A stretch of 64,000 bases of DNA, from assembly GCF_037976325.1 (NCBI RefSeq), contig NZ_CP150265.1, positions 3,963,501-4,027,500 on the forward strand. The letters are read 5' to 3'. The DNA comes from Paenibacillus sp. FSL K6-3182. Its GTDB lineage: Bacteria > Bacillota > Bacilli > Paenibacillales > Paenibacillaceae. Below are positions 24,071-33,593 of the stretch, one piece after another. Within the stretch, counting starts at the first letter, position 1; every line of letters begins with the position of its first letter. The translations under genes were made by a program, and so were the position numbers. The notes beneath the pieces are model-generated. The model was not told where the DNA came from and made no database searches. It saw nothing but the letters and a program-made list of their open reading frames with translations.

Positions 24071-27000
24071 TTAGATATGAATCAATTGATTATACAGCTG
24101 CTTCAGCTCAGCCGTGTCCGCACTGCCGGACAACGAGATTCGTTTGCCGCTTTCATAAGCAAGCATATCGTCTTGCAGCTGTTTACCAGCTTGATCAGCC
24201 GCTTTCTGCCAAATTTGCTCGTAAAGCGATGTCCACAAGAGCGTTTGCTCGGACATCCAACCATTTAATGAAGGAGCAAGTAGCGCATCAAGCTCTTTGC
24301 GAAGAATCGACTTGCCCTCGCCTTCAAAAAATTGACGCGGTGATTTGAAACGGCTCCAAAGCAGCTTCGCATCAACGTTATCCGCTTCCCAAGCGGCCGG
24401 CTCATCTGGCGTTGGCAAAGAAGCTGGCGCATAAGGAACAGCACTATATGCGGAAATTGAATTTTCTAAACGCTGCGCAGTATGAATATATTGCTTTTGC
24501 AGCTGAGTATGAATGCCTCGTTCCATTCGAAGCGAGGTTGCCAGCATCTCCTGTGACAGCTCCAGTTGGACGAGCCGCTGCAGCTCCAGCCAAGATGTCC
24601 AAATGGCTTTGCGCAAGTCACGTCCATCATCCTGCAAGGAGGCCGGATTAAAGGCTAAGTTATAAAACTCACCAAAACGGTATTGGATACGCTGAACGAC
24701 ATAATACAATAGCTCACTAAGCTCCTGCTTTAGCTGCTCAGGGATCGTTCCGGTTTGAAGTGCTGATATTTCGATCTTCGCTTCGTTCACCGCTTGCAGC
24801 AGTGCTATAAGCTCAGCTTCACGCCCAGCTGCGTCGCCCTCTGCACTTTGAAGCCAGCCTGCAACTGTCGCTGCCGCTCGTTTCAAGTCCTGCTCTGCGG
24901 CATCAATAGCTAGCCGTCCGAGATCGTTCTGAATAAAGGAAAGGAATGATTGCTCGAAAGCTTCAATGCCGGAGCGTTGCAGCAGCTCTGCATTTTCATC
25001 TAATTTACCATCCAGTGCCTGCAAGCTCGATACAGGAAATAAACGAGGCGAGCGAATCGCATGCTGCAGCAGATTCGTCTCAACATGCTTTAACACACCT
25101 GTAAGCTCCTCCTGATCTGCCGCCAAATCGGCAGCGTTAACAAGGAAAAACATTTTATCAAGCTCAAACTGATCCTTCACCCTACCAAGCTGCATCAGAA
25201 ATTGACGATCAGCTTGCGAGAAGGCGTGGTTGTAATACGTGACAAACAAAACAGCATCAGCGTTTTTAATATAATTGAAGGCTACGCCCGTATGTCTAGC
25301 ATTTACAGAATCCGCTCCTGGCGTGTCAACGAGCACGATACCCTGCGCCGTCAACGCGCAGTCATAATGCAGCTCGATTTCACTCACGAAACAGGAACGA
25401 GATTCCTCAGCGACGTACTTTTCATATTCCGCTTGATCGACCGACAGCTGTTGACCGAGCAGTGGTTCATGCTCTGCCCAGCCTGCGCGGGCTGCGCGCA
25501 GGAAGCTGAAATGCGGGCGTCCGCCAGCTCCGATGGAATCCGGAGATAGGCGATCGATCGCCCGCATGAGAGCAGCGTCATCAGACTGCTGCTCTTTTTC
25601 ACCGAGGAGCGCTAGGGAATAGCGCACATCATCAATAATGGCAGCGCGCGTCTTCATGACAATGCGCGCTGTACCATGACCGTGCTCTGCCGTAGGGGGC
25701 ACGAGTCGGTTGATCGCTGCCGTCGTCGGATTAGGAGAAACCGGCAGCACCGGTTCTCCGATCAGCGCGTTCGCAAGCGATGATTTGCCGGCGCTGAAGG
25801 CGCCGAATAATGCGATGGTGAAGCGGCTGTCCTGCAGCCGCTTCGCCTTATCGCTCATCGCTTGCGCAGCAGCCGCAAGCGCAGCATGCGGCGCCAGCAG
25901 CTCCGCGGCGCTGGCTAAGCGCGCTGCAGCGCTGTGCTGCTGCGCCAAAGCTGCTCCGCCAGCTAGGGCGCTTCGCCCCGCTGCCGCATGATGCTGCCCC
26001 TCTCGCGCGCTTCGCCCGCCCTCGCTCGCAAGCACGCCCCGCGCTTCAGCAGCGTCGCCGCCAGCTTGCGCGGAAGTGCCACCACCAGCCACAGCTATAC
26101 GCGGTGCTGGCAATGCCGGCCTTGCCGGCGCCTCAGGCAGCGCTGTAGTTAGCCGCGCCTTATGCTCCTCGGCGCGCTTCGCCAGCGCCGTGAGCGCATG
26201 AAGTGCACCAGCCTGCGCGCGAAGCGCAGCAAGCTGTGACTCTGCCTCAGCGGCGGCGGCTTCGCCTACCGCCGCTGCATGGTCTGCCAGCGCATCGATG
26301 ATCTCAAGCGCGCGCTGGCGATAAACGGCCTTCACATCCGCGGCTAGATCGCGGCTAAACGTCATCGTATATTCGTTGCTGATGACGGCGCCGGGTTTCA
26401 CCCTCGCGATAAGCCACTCCGAATCCGGCAGCCAAGCCAAGTTCCGCGCGAGCTCCGATTCCAGCAGCTCGCCATCGTATGATATACGCTCTGCTTCCGT
26501 ACGGAGCAAATGCTTCACATGCCAGTCGATCGAAGCGCTGATTAAACTGTTTAATTCCATGCTGAACGCCAGCAAGCGCCGTTCCTGCTCAGCAGCAGTC
26601 TTAGCTGCCGCAAAAAGCAGCCCCGCTTTAAAACCAGGCTTACGGCTCTCCAGAAACGTTTGAGCCAAATCACGCAGTCCCGCTGGCGTAATATTCGCAT
26701 TATCCAGAAGCGTTTGCAGTTCTTTGCGAAGCTGCGCCCGGTAAACCTCTTTCTGCTCCGAAACTTGCCTGATCTTCTGTTTCAGCTGATCCATTTGTGT
26801 TGTGACAAGGGCAACAGCCTCAACGCCGCCTGCCTCAGCAAGAAGCCGTTCACGCTCAGGCTCCGCTTGCTGCTCACTCCATTTCAAATGTCCATCAGCT
26901 ACATGGCGCAATGACGCATCTACACTGTACACACAAAGCGGCTTGCGGATCGTTTGTAGTTTATCTAGCAGCTCAAGCAGCTGCTCCCACTCTTGATGCG

Positions 27001-27727
27001 GGTGCTCTGGCTCGCGCAACGACAAATAAACGATCCCCGCCGGCTCCAAGTGCCAAGCGTGAAACGCATCCTCAACGCTTTGACGATAGCTTGCGAAAGA
27101 AAGCTCGCGATCACGATGCTTATCAATCTGATTCACAATAAAATATAAGGGCTTTCCCCAATCCTTCAATTGCTTCGCAAAAGAAAAATTGATTTCAGAC
27201 TGCACATGATTATAATCCATAACATAAAAAACAACATCTGCAAGATGCAATGCGGATTCGGTTGCCATCCGGTGCGCATCATCAGTTGAATCAATGCCAG
27301 GCGTATCGAGGAGCACGGTATGATCTCCTAAAAGCTCGGACGGATACACGATCGATACAGAAGTAAATTGCTCGCCATCGACACAATAGCGGTCAAGCTG
27401 GTCGATCGGAACTTCCGCTTTGGAAGCAACACCATTCTTTACGGTTTCAACAGCTGCATAAGCCCGATCCCCGCCGCGAATAGACACAACGTTCGCGCTT
27501 GTTGGAATTGGACTTGATGGAAGCAGCTTAGTCCCGCATAAACGATTAATGAGAGTTGATTTGCCAGCTGAAAAATGTCCACAAAAAGCGACAGTAAGCC
27601 GACCATCGGTCAGCTTACTGTTTAGCTCCTGTGCTTGCTTGGCATGTAATGTATCTCCTGCAGCTGACATTAAACCAGCTGCTTCGGATATAGCTCCTGC
27701 TATGCTTTGCACGGTTGTTTCTGTCAT
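24071..27727 (-). CDS. Bacterial dynamin-like protein with two GTPase modules (DynA/YpbR type)
   Basis: A 1218-residue membrane-remodelling GTPase. The first GTPase has GHFSAGKST (about 50-58), DTPGID and NQID. The second has GAFSAGKSS (about 643), DTPGAD and VNAADL. This tandem fusion is the hallmark of B. subtilis DynA (about 1190 residues), which acts in membrane fusion and protection against membrane damage. Between the modules lies an Ala/Gly/Arg-rich stretch (about 530-625) encoded by unusually G+C-rich DNA. ATG at 27727 follows AAGGAG that overlaps the stop of the preceding gene; the longer frame to 27790 is not needed. Confidence 0.92.
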   Translation of the reverse strand: MTETTVQSIAGAISEAAGLMSAAGDTLHAKQAQELNSKLTDGRLTVAFCGHFSAGKSTLINRLCGTKLLPSSPIPTSANVVSIRGGDRAYAAVETVKNGVASKAEVPIDQLDRYCVDGEQFTSVSIVYPSELLGDHTVLLDTPGIDSTDDAHRMATESALHLADVVFYVMDYNHVQSEINFSFAKQLKDWGKPLYFIVNQIDKHRDRELSFASYRQSVEDAFHAWHLEPAGIVYLSLREPEHPHQEWEQLLELLDKLQTIRKPLCVYSVDASLRHVADGHLKWSEQQAEPERERLLAEAGGVEAVALVTTQMDQLKQKIRQVSEQKEVYRAQLRKELQTLLDNANITPAGLRDLAQTFLESRKPGFKAGLLFAAAKTAAEQERRLLAFSMELNSLISASIDWHVKHLLRTEAERISYDGELLESELARNLAWLPDSEWLIARVKPGAVISNEYTMTFSRDLAADVKAVYRQRALEIIDALADHAAAVGEAAAAEAESQLAALRAQAGALHALTALAKRAEEHKARLTTALPEAPARPALPAPRIAVAGGGTSAQAGGDAAEARGVLASEGGRSAREGQHHAAAGRSALAGGAALAQQHSAAARLASAAELLAPHAALAAAAQAMSDKAKRLQDSRFTIALFGAFSAGKSSLANALIGEPVLPVSPNPTTAAINRLVPPTAEHGHGTARIVMKTRAAIIDDVRYSLALLGEKEQQSDDAALMRAIDRLSPDSIGAGGRPHFSFLRAARAGWAEHEPLLGQQLSVDQAEYEKYVAEESRSCFVSEIELHYDCALTAQGIVLVDTPGADSVNARHTGVAFNYIKNADAVLFVTYYNHAFSQADRQFLMQLGRVKDQFELDKMFFLVNAADLAADQEELTGVLKHVETNLLQHAIRSPRLFPVSSLQALDGKLDENAELLQRSGIEAFEQSFLSFIQNDLGRLAIDAAEQDLKRAAATVAGWLQSAEGDAAGREAELIALLQAVNEAKIEISALQTGTIPEQLKQELSELLYYVVQRIQYRFGEFYNLAFNPASLQDDGRDLRKAIWTSWLELQRLVQLELSQEMLATSLRMERGIHTQLQKQYIHTAQRLENSISAYSAVPYAPASLPTPDEPAAWEADNVDAKLLWSRFKSPRQFFEGEGKSILRKELDALLAPSLNGWMSEQTLLWTSLYEQIWQKAADQAGKQLQDDMLAYESGKRISLSGSADTAELKQLYNQLIHI

Positions 27728-27737
27728 TTGCTTCTCC

Positions 27738-28010
27738 TTAAACGGCTTGCTCTTCTTCAGACGGCAAACAAATTTCAAATACGTTGCCATGTTGCAAGAT
27801 CATAATGTTGCGCTCTTTATCTCTCATCACAACTACCTCAGGTTTAATGCGCATACGCTCGATGTATTGATCAGGCACATCGCCTGAGCCGCTAACTGTA
27901 ATGCCTTCTACAAGGATATCCTCGTGCTCCTCTGGCGGAGACTCAAGCACTTGCTCATAAATATCAGAAAAAAGCTCAAAATTGTTTGTGTACACGGAAA
28001 TACAGTTCAT
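27738..28010 (-). CDS. Hypothetical protein, about 90 residues
   Basis: An acidic protein, MNCISVYTNNFELFSDIYE ... VSGSGDVPDQYIERMRIKPEVVVMRDKERNIMIL ... FEICLPSEEE. No known family comes to mind. The fold looks alpha/beta and there is no membrane segment. The frame opens at 28019, overlapping the nth stop (ATGA), but the GAAGG site touches that ATG; the third ATG at 28010 has 9-base spacing and is preferred. It sits between nth and dynA in one operon, with the dynA ribosome site overlapping its stop. Confidence 0.7.
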   Translation of the reverse strand: MNCISVYTNNFELFSDIYEQVLESPPEEHEDILVEGITVSGSGDVPDQYIERMRIKPEVVVMRDKERNIMILQHGNVFEICLPSEEEQAV

Positions 28011-28015
28011 GTTCA

Positions 28016-28711
28016 TCATCCTTCACTGGCTATTTTAGGTTTTATACTCTTATTTTTGGTTTTAAAACCTGGCTTCATACGTTGTTTACCTTCTTTGCAC
28101 AAATCAAGCAGCGGACAAATGGGACACTGCGGGCTTTGCGCTTTACAGTGATAGCGGCCGAAAAAGATGAGTCTGTGGTGGGTTAATGTCCACTCCTCGC
28201 GCGGAACGAGTTTCATCAGCTTCTTCTCTACCTCTAGGACACTGTCTTCGGCCTTAGCGAATCCCAGTCGCTTCGTTACACGATCCACATGCGTATCGAC
28301 AGCGATGGCAGGCACACCAAATGCATTAGACATAACGACGTTAGCCGTCTTCCGCCCTACGCCTGGCAGCTCGGTCAGACCTTCATGACTTTCAGGCACT
28401 TTCCCGTCATATTTATCTATGACAATACGGCAAAGCTTTTGTATATTTGATGCTTTACTTCGAAACAAGCCGATGCGGCGAATGTCCTGCTCTAGTTCTT
28501 CCAGCGGTACGCTCAAATAATCCTCGGGGCACTTATACTTTTGAAATAAGTTTACCGTTACCTTATTGACCGTCTCATCCGTACATTGCGCAGACAGCAG
28601 TACTGCTATTGTAAGCTCAAACGGATTGCTGTGATTAAGCTCACAGTGTGCATCTGGAAACATGTCCGCAATAATGTCTAGCACATGACGCATTTTTTGT
28701 TTCGCAACCAT
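28016..28711 (-). CDS. nth: Endonuclease III (DNA glycosylase/AP lyase)
   Basis: Removes oxidised pyrimidines from DNA. The 231-residue protein contains the helix-hairpin-helix ELPGVGRKTANVV with its catalytic Lys, the VDTHVDRVTKRLG segment with catalytic Asp, and the C-terminal 4Fe-4S ligand set Cys-x6-Cys-x2-Cys-x5-Cys (CKAQSPQCPICPLLDLC). Length is slightly over the usual 211-219. The ATG at 28711 follows GGGAGAGG. First gene of the nth-hypothetical-dynA cluster. Confidence 0.96.
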   Translation of the reverse strand: MVAKQKMRHVLDIIADMFPDAHCELNHSNPFELTIAVLLSAQCTDETVNKVTVNLFQKYKCPEDYLSVPLEELEQDIRRIGLFRSKASNIQKLCRIVIDKYDGKVPESHEGLTELPGVGRKTANVVMSNAFGVPAIAVDTHVDRVTKRLGFAKAEDSVLEVEKKLMKLVPREEWTLTHHRLIFFGRYHCKAQSPQCPICPLLDLCKEGKQRMKPGFKTKNKSIKPKIASEG

Positions 28712-28794
28712 CGTCCTCTCCCCTAATCAAACACTATCGTTCAAAGTGTAGCGAAATTTGTCACGCTTCGCAACCGTAAACAAGCATATTCTAT

Positions 28795-28823
28795 AAAAAA
28801 ACTGCCCCTAAGGGCAGTTTTTT
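28795..28823. terminator. Bidirectional terminator
   Basis: AAAAAACTGCCC paired with GGGCAGTTTTTT around a tiny loop. It ends the SLH-protein gene on the minus strand. Confidence 0.9.
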
Positions 28824-28874
28824 CACAAAAAATGAATATCTCAGCCTATAATTGATGAAAATTTCGTTAAAAAG

Positions 28875-31358
28875 CTACTTGACGATTGCAATTGCATAGT
28901 TTCTAAAGCCATAGATTGTAATTGTGTCGCCTGACTTGAAAGCTGTAACTGAAACCGAATTTCCATTTAAAATGTATTTGGTCTGGCTGTTTACATTAAA
29001 ATAATTCCGGTTATCCGCATCTGTTGTTTTTTCCGTCCACACTTGTGATGCAGTCGCATTGAAGTTCGTAAATACGCGGCTCTCGCCAACAGCTACAGTC
29101 AGTTGTGTTTTGTTGCCTTCCAGCTTCTGAACCTCAACATAGTCCCCCACAGTAAGCAGGCTCGTTGCTGTTCCTTGCGTGGCTCCTTTTACGATTACGA
29201 ACCCAGCATCGCCATTATAAGCAACAGTTTGACCTACAAGGTCTACAATAGTGACACTATTTGCTGATATGGATTGTACCTTGCCATAAGTAACAGCTAA
29301 AGTACGGGCTCCCACTACTTGTCTACCTATATAACTTACGCTTATAAGGGAACCTGGTGTAATTTGATCAATTGAAATCTTAGCCCCAGCTTCGTTTGTA
29401 AGCTCTGTGTCCATCATGTTTATTTCAAGTGGGGATGTCATTGCATTTTTAACTCGAATTTTTTTGCTGTTTACATCAACAGAAATTACTTCATATTGTG
29501 CATTCGAATGCACCTTGATCGTCGAAACTCGATCTTGGTTAGCATTTAAATCCAACGTAAGCTTATCGCCTGTCCTAAGATCGCTTGTTGTTGCATTCGC
29601 AATCGTGGAGTGCTCTACAGATGCAGTATTATAAGGCAGTGACAATGTAGCTCCGTTATCTAGTCGAATGTTCATCAAATTGCCAGATGAGTTCATTGAT
29701 ACGAGCGTACCCGTATATTTAGTTAGGAACTGCAAAGATACGATAGTATTACCAGTATAACTAATTACTATTTTTCGGTTTGCTGTCAAAAGGTTAGTAG
29801 CAGACGCAAGTGATAATGTGTTACCGCTGAATTCAATGCGAGTTTTATCCGTAAAATAAAGTGCCTCGCCATTGTTGCCATTGGCATCAACAATAGTCAA
29901 CAGCTTTTTGTCGTAAACGTAGCCGACTATCTGTGCACCAGCTAACATTTTGACATTTCGGTTAACCACTTTCACTTTTGTTACAACATCTTCAGCATTA
30001 AGTGTCAATTCTACTTGGTCAGCTTCTTTAATCAATTCATTAACTGTAGCACCGACAAAGCCATCAATTTCCACGTTTACCGTTTCTGACATTAATTTAG
30101 TAACAAGACTTGTTCCTTCTTTAATTGTGATCAAATCACCGCTCGCACCATAAAACGTACCCTTTAAGCTCGTTGCCGACGCCTGCGTCGATGCAATAAT
30201 TTTTAATGTTGCCGGCGCATCACGGAAGCTGTCTTGTACGATGCTTATTTGGCTGTCTCTCTTAATTGAGGTTAATGCTAGCGGTTTGCCATCCGTATCA
30301 ACGACTACTACTGAATCATTATAGAAAAATTCTACAGGCTTATTGTTAATCCATACATATAACTTCTTCTCATCTGCGATAACACGATCCAACGTTCCAG
30401 ACGTCGTTTTAGTGTAAGTCTTATCGCCTTTCACTTCAACGTAAAGCGCCTTTCCATCCTTCGCAATGACCGTTACATCTCCATATTCAAGAAGCTGCTG
30501 TCTCGTAATCGGTGTTTCTGTATTGTAGTGATAAAATAAAGTATCTGAATTAATGGTATAGTTGATTTCCTTCTTGTCGCTGTAAACAGTAATTTGAGTA
30601 TCTGTTATTTTAGTTGCAATCCCGTTTACTTGACCTTCGTATGCAACCGGGAACAGCTTCTCGGCACGGCTGAACATCGTAGCAAGACTCGCACGATCCA
30701 CATTCGCTTTAGGAACAAATTTGTCAGCCGTTACACCCTTTACGAGCTCAAGCTTGGAAGCGGCATTCACATAACCTTTATAAATAGAAGTGATTTGCGC
30801 TGCATCCGCGAAAGTCGAGGCTGTATTTTGCAAACGTACCGCTTCTTCCTCTTGCTGAATTGCACGAACCATAAGCTTCGTTACCCATTCACGGGTAGCT
30901 GGCTTAGTCCCCCAAGCGATTTTAGGATCTTTAGCTGCGAGTCCGAACTCTTCCACCTGATCAAGCAAGCCTTCTTGGAAAGCCAACGTTACATAAGGTT
31001 TAAAATAAGTGCTTACGGAAAAAGAATTAGGAAAACCGATAATTGCATCTTTATCTGCTTTTTTATCCAATCCAGCGAATCGAAGAGCCATAAGCACAGC
31101 CTCTTGCTGACTCACATTTTCTTTCGGACGGAATATTGCAGCTCCGCTTGATGTCTTATTTCCTTCAATAATTCCTTGCAATGCAAGCTTAGCTATATGC
31201 TTCTCTGCCCAATGACCACTGCTTACATCGGTAAATGGTGTTGTATATCCGGAGGCTGCTGAGGCATATGAAGCAGGTATGATTACACCGCTTCCTGCAA
31301 CCAGTGAAAACGCTAGCGCTCCAATCAAAATCTTTTTGCTCGCAAATTGCATTGTCAT
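28875..31358 (-). CDS. S-layer-homology-domain surface protein
   Basis: An 827-residue secreted protein. The signal peptide covers about residues 1-35 (cleavage near SYASAASG). Three SLH segments follow: FTDVSSGHWAEKHIAKLALQGIIEG (about 41-65), an imperfect one around 100-160, and FADAAQITSIYKGYVNAASKLELVKG (about 185-210). SLH domains bind pyruvylated cell-wall polymer. The remaining 580 residues are Thr/Val-rich repeated beta-strand units without a known catalytic motif. The ATG at 31358 follows GGGGGAATATCTACTT. It lies near the GerMN lipoprotein and amidase genes, all cell-envelope functions. Confidence 0.9.
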   Translation of the reverse strand: MTMQFASKKILIGALAFSLVAGSGVIIPASYASAASGYTTPFTDVSSGHWAEKHIAKLALQGIIEGNKTSSGAAIFRPKENVSQQEAVLMALRFAGLDKKADKDAIIGFPNSFSVSTYFKPYVTLAFQEGLLDQVEEFGLAAKDPKIAWGTKPATREWVTKLMVRAIQQEEEAVRLQNTASTFADAAQITSIYKGYVNAASKLELVKGVTADKFVPKANVDRASLATMFSRAEKLFPVAYEGQVNGIATKITDTQITVYSDKKEINYTINSDTLFYHYNTETPITRQQLLEYGDVTVIAKDGKALYVEVKGDKTYTKTTSGTLDRVIADEKKLYVWINNKPVEFFYNDSVVVVDTDGKPLALTSIKRDSQISIVQDSFRDAPATLKIIASTQASATSLKGTFYGASGDLITIKEGTSLVTKLMSETVNVEIDGFVGATVNELIKEADQVELTLNAEDVVTKVKVVNRNVKMLAGAQIVGYVYDKKLLTIVDANGNNGEALYFTDKTRIEFSGNTLSLASATNLLTANRKIVISYTGNTIVSLQFLTKYTGTLVSMNSSGNLMNIRLDNGATLSLPYNTASVEHSTIANATTSDLRTGDKLTLDLNANQDRVSTIKVHSNAQYEVISVDVNSKKIRVKNAMTSPLEINMMDTELTNEAGAKISIDQITPGSLISVSYIGRQVVGARTLAVTYGKVQSISANSVTIVDLVGQTVAYNGDAGFVIVKGATQGTATSLLTVGDYVEVQKLEGNKTQLTVAVGESRVFTNFNATASQVWTEKTTDADNRNYFNVNSQTKYILNGNSVSVTAFKSGDTITIYGFRNYAIAIVK

Positions 31359-31403
31359 AAGTAGATATTCCCCCTGATTAGTATGTAATAACTCATGCAG
31401 AAC

Positions 31404-31439
31404 GGCTTCGTCAACCTATTGCTAGGATGGAACGAAGCC
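31404..31439. other. Hairpin between the GerMN and SLH genes
   Basis: GGCTTCGT and ACGAAGCC form an 8-bp stem around 20 bases. No T tract follows in the direction of the genes, so termination is doubtful. Confidence 0.3.
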
Positions 31440-31454
31440 ATTCATAATTTTTGC

Positions 31455-32000
31455 TTATTGCTTGTTCATTGGATATTCGAGCTCGACATGACCCATTAGC
31501 GTTTCAACCTTTTGTCCATCGACAAGCAGATCGATTGATTTTACAGCATCGAATTGAAACAATGTTTTTTGAAGCGTCTGAATGACAAACGTCTCGCCTG
31601 GCGCGCCAAGCCGCGCTTCATCAGGCAAATGAATATCCAGTGTAACAAGCCCGTCTGATAGTTGTACGGATTTAACCTCAATTCGTTTCCATAAAGATAA
31701 TTTATTCTCGTCAGCATCTTTTTGCAGTTCAGCAATTGCTGCTTTGACCAGATCAATATCCGTTTCATAGGTTAGCTTGACTGGATGCTCTACTGTTTCA
31801 GTTAGCTCAGCATCGGTTAAATAAATAATAGCATCTAGTTCGTTTAATACGGGAGTTGGCTCAGGTGAAGGCGATGGTGAAATTGTAGGCGATACCGTGC
31901 TGCCTGGTTGATTTCCCTGCTTATCCTGAACTCCGCATCCTGCAAGCGCAGCGGATAATATAATGACAGCAAGCAGCCCGCGTGCTTTGAAAGTTTTCAT
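31455..32000 (-). CDS. GerMN-domain lipoprotein
   Basis: A 181-residue lipoprotein. The signal ends in the lipobox LAGC, followed by a Ser/Pro spacer (TVSPTISPSPSPEPTPVL) and one GerMN domain (IIYLTDAELTETVEHPV ... LDIHLPDEARLGAPGETFVIQTLQKTLFQFDAVKSIDLLVDG). In B. subtilis GerM is a two-domain protein of spore formation and germination; this one has a single domain. The frame begins at 32030 inside the amidase gene; ATG at 32000 (MKTFKARG) starts the signal peptide and is preferred. Linked to the amidase gene, so cell-wall work is likely. Confidence 0.82.
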   Translation of the reverse strand: MKTFKARGLLAVIILSAALAGCGVQDKQGNQPGSTVSPTISPSPSPEPTPVLNELDAIIYLTDAELTETVEHPVKLTYETDIDLVKAAIAELQKDADENKLSLWKRIEVKSVQLSDGLVTLDIHLPDEARLGAPGETFVIQTLQKTLFQFDAVKSIDLLVDGQKVETLMGHVELEYPMNKQ

Positions 32001-32019
32001 AACACTGAACACCTGCTTT

Positions 32020-33435
32020 CTATTTAACATTTAAGTACTCTTTGATGCCTGCAACCAGTTCAGCAGCTATTTTGTTTTGTGCCGCATCATCAAATAACAG
32101 TTTTGCATCGTTTGCGTTGGATAGGAAGCCTGCTTCGATTAGTACGGCTGGCATCGTTGTTTGTTTGATCACTTTATAAGCTTCTTTCTTGACACCGCGG
32201 TCTTTAAGACCGGTTGCTGCAATTAGATGCTTGTGAATAACACTAGCAAACGCTTTGCTGTTATCACGATAATAGTAGGTTTCAGTTCCTGTTGCAGAGC
32301 TGACACCACTATTGGCATGAATAGACATAAATAAATCAGCTTTTATGCTTTCTGCAAACTTGACGCGATCATCTAAAGTCGGGTAAGTATCCCCCGTTCT
32401 AGTTAAATGAACTTTAATTTTGCTTTCTTTGTCAAGCAACGCCTTCATCTTAAGTGCGATACTAAGCGTAAATTCTTTCTCCGGTTTCTTCAATACACTC
32501 GCTGCACCCGGATCTGAGCCGCCATGTCCCGCATCAAGAACAACGTTGTATACTTTGGATGATGGAGGAGTTACTGGATCTGTAATAGGCGGAGTACCAG
32601 GAACGTCTGCAGCAGACATTAAGCTAAACTGAATTTTTCCTGCTTCCTCAGTCATCACATACCCGGTATTATCGCCAATAAGAATGACTAAGCGAGCGGT
32701 AGCTGGCGTGTTCGAAAATAAGGAATAACGATAACCTTGCAAATAAGTGCTGTCTGTTACATTAACCTCAACTTGTCCATTCAAAAACTGTGAAGATAGG
32801 TTCGATGAATAGTTAGCATTCGGAAAATCGAACACAATGCGCTTTGGATTCTCGAGCAGCATTGGTTTGTTGGCCTTAACTGTGCCTTCATAATTAAGGG
32901 TCATGCTGCTTCCGCCAGAGTAATAAATGTCTGTTATCTGGCCTGCTGCTTCCACAGGAAGATTCGGGTCTGGATCAATTGGTTCTGTCGGATCTGTTGG
33001 TTCTTTGTTCTGCTCGTACATATGTACTTCTTTCTCAACAGCTTTCCATTCAAAATCCAATCCAAACTGTTCACCAATAAAGCGAAGTGGAACTAAAGTG
33101 TAGCCTTTAATGATAGAAACTGACGTGTCCATTTTAACCTTTTTGTCATTGACTACTGCCATATTGTCATTCAGCTTTAGCTTTATGACATTATTGGCAT
33201 GTGTTACTGTCGCTGTTTTGGTCGTGTTATCCCAATCAATCAGGTAGCCTAATCCTTCTGATACCGTCCGCACAGGTACAACGGTTGCATTATTAATAAT
33301 TTGCGGATTAACATCAGATTTCAATTGCTGACCATTCAAGAAAAGCTTGGGTACGACCTCTGCAGCTTGTCCTACTGCGGAGAACATCGTGAAAAAAATC
33401 GACATAAACATTAATACGGATACAAATCTTTTCAT
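32020..33435 (-). CDS. N-acetylmuramoyl-L-alanine amidase (Amidase_3) with Cu-amine-oxidase-like and AMIN domains
   Basis: A secreted peptidoglycan hydrolase of 471 residues. Signal peptide at 1-24. A copper-amine-oxidase N1-like domain (about 28-130: FLNGQQLKSDVNPQIINNATVVPVRTVSEGL) is followed by a Pro/Asp linker, an AMIN-type wall-binding domain (about 160-270), and the zinc amidase (about 295-470). The amidase motifs are VLDAGHGGSDPGA, HLTRTGD, FMSIHAN and LIEAGFLSN, which hold the His/Glu ligands. ATG at 33435 follows GAGGTGGGAA; the frame to 33498 has no ribosome site. It overlaps the lipoprotein reading frame. Confidence 0.92.
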   Translation of the reverse strand: MKRFVSVLMFMSIFFTMFSAVGQAAEVVPKLFLNGQQLKSDVNPQIINNATVVPVRTVSEGLGYLIDWDNTTKTATVTHANNVIKLKLNDNMAVVNDKKVKMDTSVSIIKGYTLVPLRFIGEQFGLDFEWKAVEKEVHMYEQNKEPTDPTEPIDPDPNLPVEAAGQITDIYYSGGSSMTLNYEGTVKANKPMLLENPKRIVFDFPNANYSSNLSSQFLNGQVEVNVTDSTYLQGYRYSLFSNTPATARLVILIGDNTGYVMTEEAGKIQFSLMSAADVPGTPPITDPVTPPSSKVYNVVLDAGHGGSDPGAASVLKKPEKEFTLSIALKMKALLDKESKIKVHLTRTGDTYPTLDDRVKFAESIKADLFMSIHANSGVSSATGTETYYYRDNSKAFASVIHKHLIAATGLKDRGVKKEAYKVIKQTTMPAVLIEAGFLSNANDAKLLFDDAAQNKIAAELVAGIKEYLNVK

Positions 33436-33537
33436 TTCCCACCTCGATGACTGAAATTGCCCGCATCGAATGAGTGCATTCGACTTTAACAGACGCAAAT
33501 ATAGACGCAGCTTGTCAGAAAAAGTTGCGTTTAAAGG

Positions 33538-33580
33538 AAAAAAGAGGACGAATCATCCGGAGTGGCTGATTCGTCCTCTT
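33538..33580 (-). terminator. Terminator after leuD
   Basis: GAGGACGAATCA is perfectly paired with TGATTCGTCCTC around 11 bases, and six T follow on the minus strand. Confidence 0.88.
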
Positions 33581-33593
33581 CATTTCGTTTTAA

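Noticed and set aside
25710..25991. Open frames on the + strand inside the dynamin gene
   Set aside because: They run antisense through the G+C-rich linker, have no ribosome sites and reflect biased codon use of the real gene.
30594..31151. 185-residue + strand frame inside the SLH gene
   Set aside because: It is antisense to well-defined SLH domains and has no ribosome site or recognisable motif.
31404..31439. Terminator after the GerMN gene
   Set aside because: The stem is good but there is no T tract in the gene's direction; it is listed only as a hairpin.
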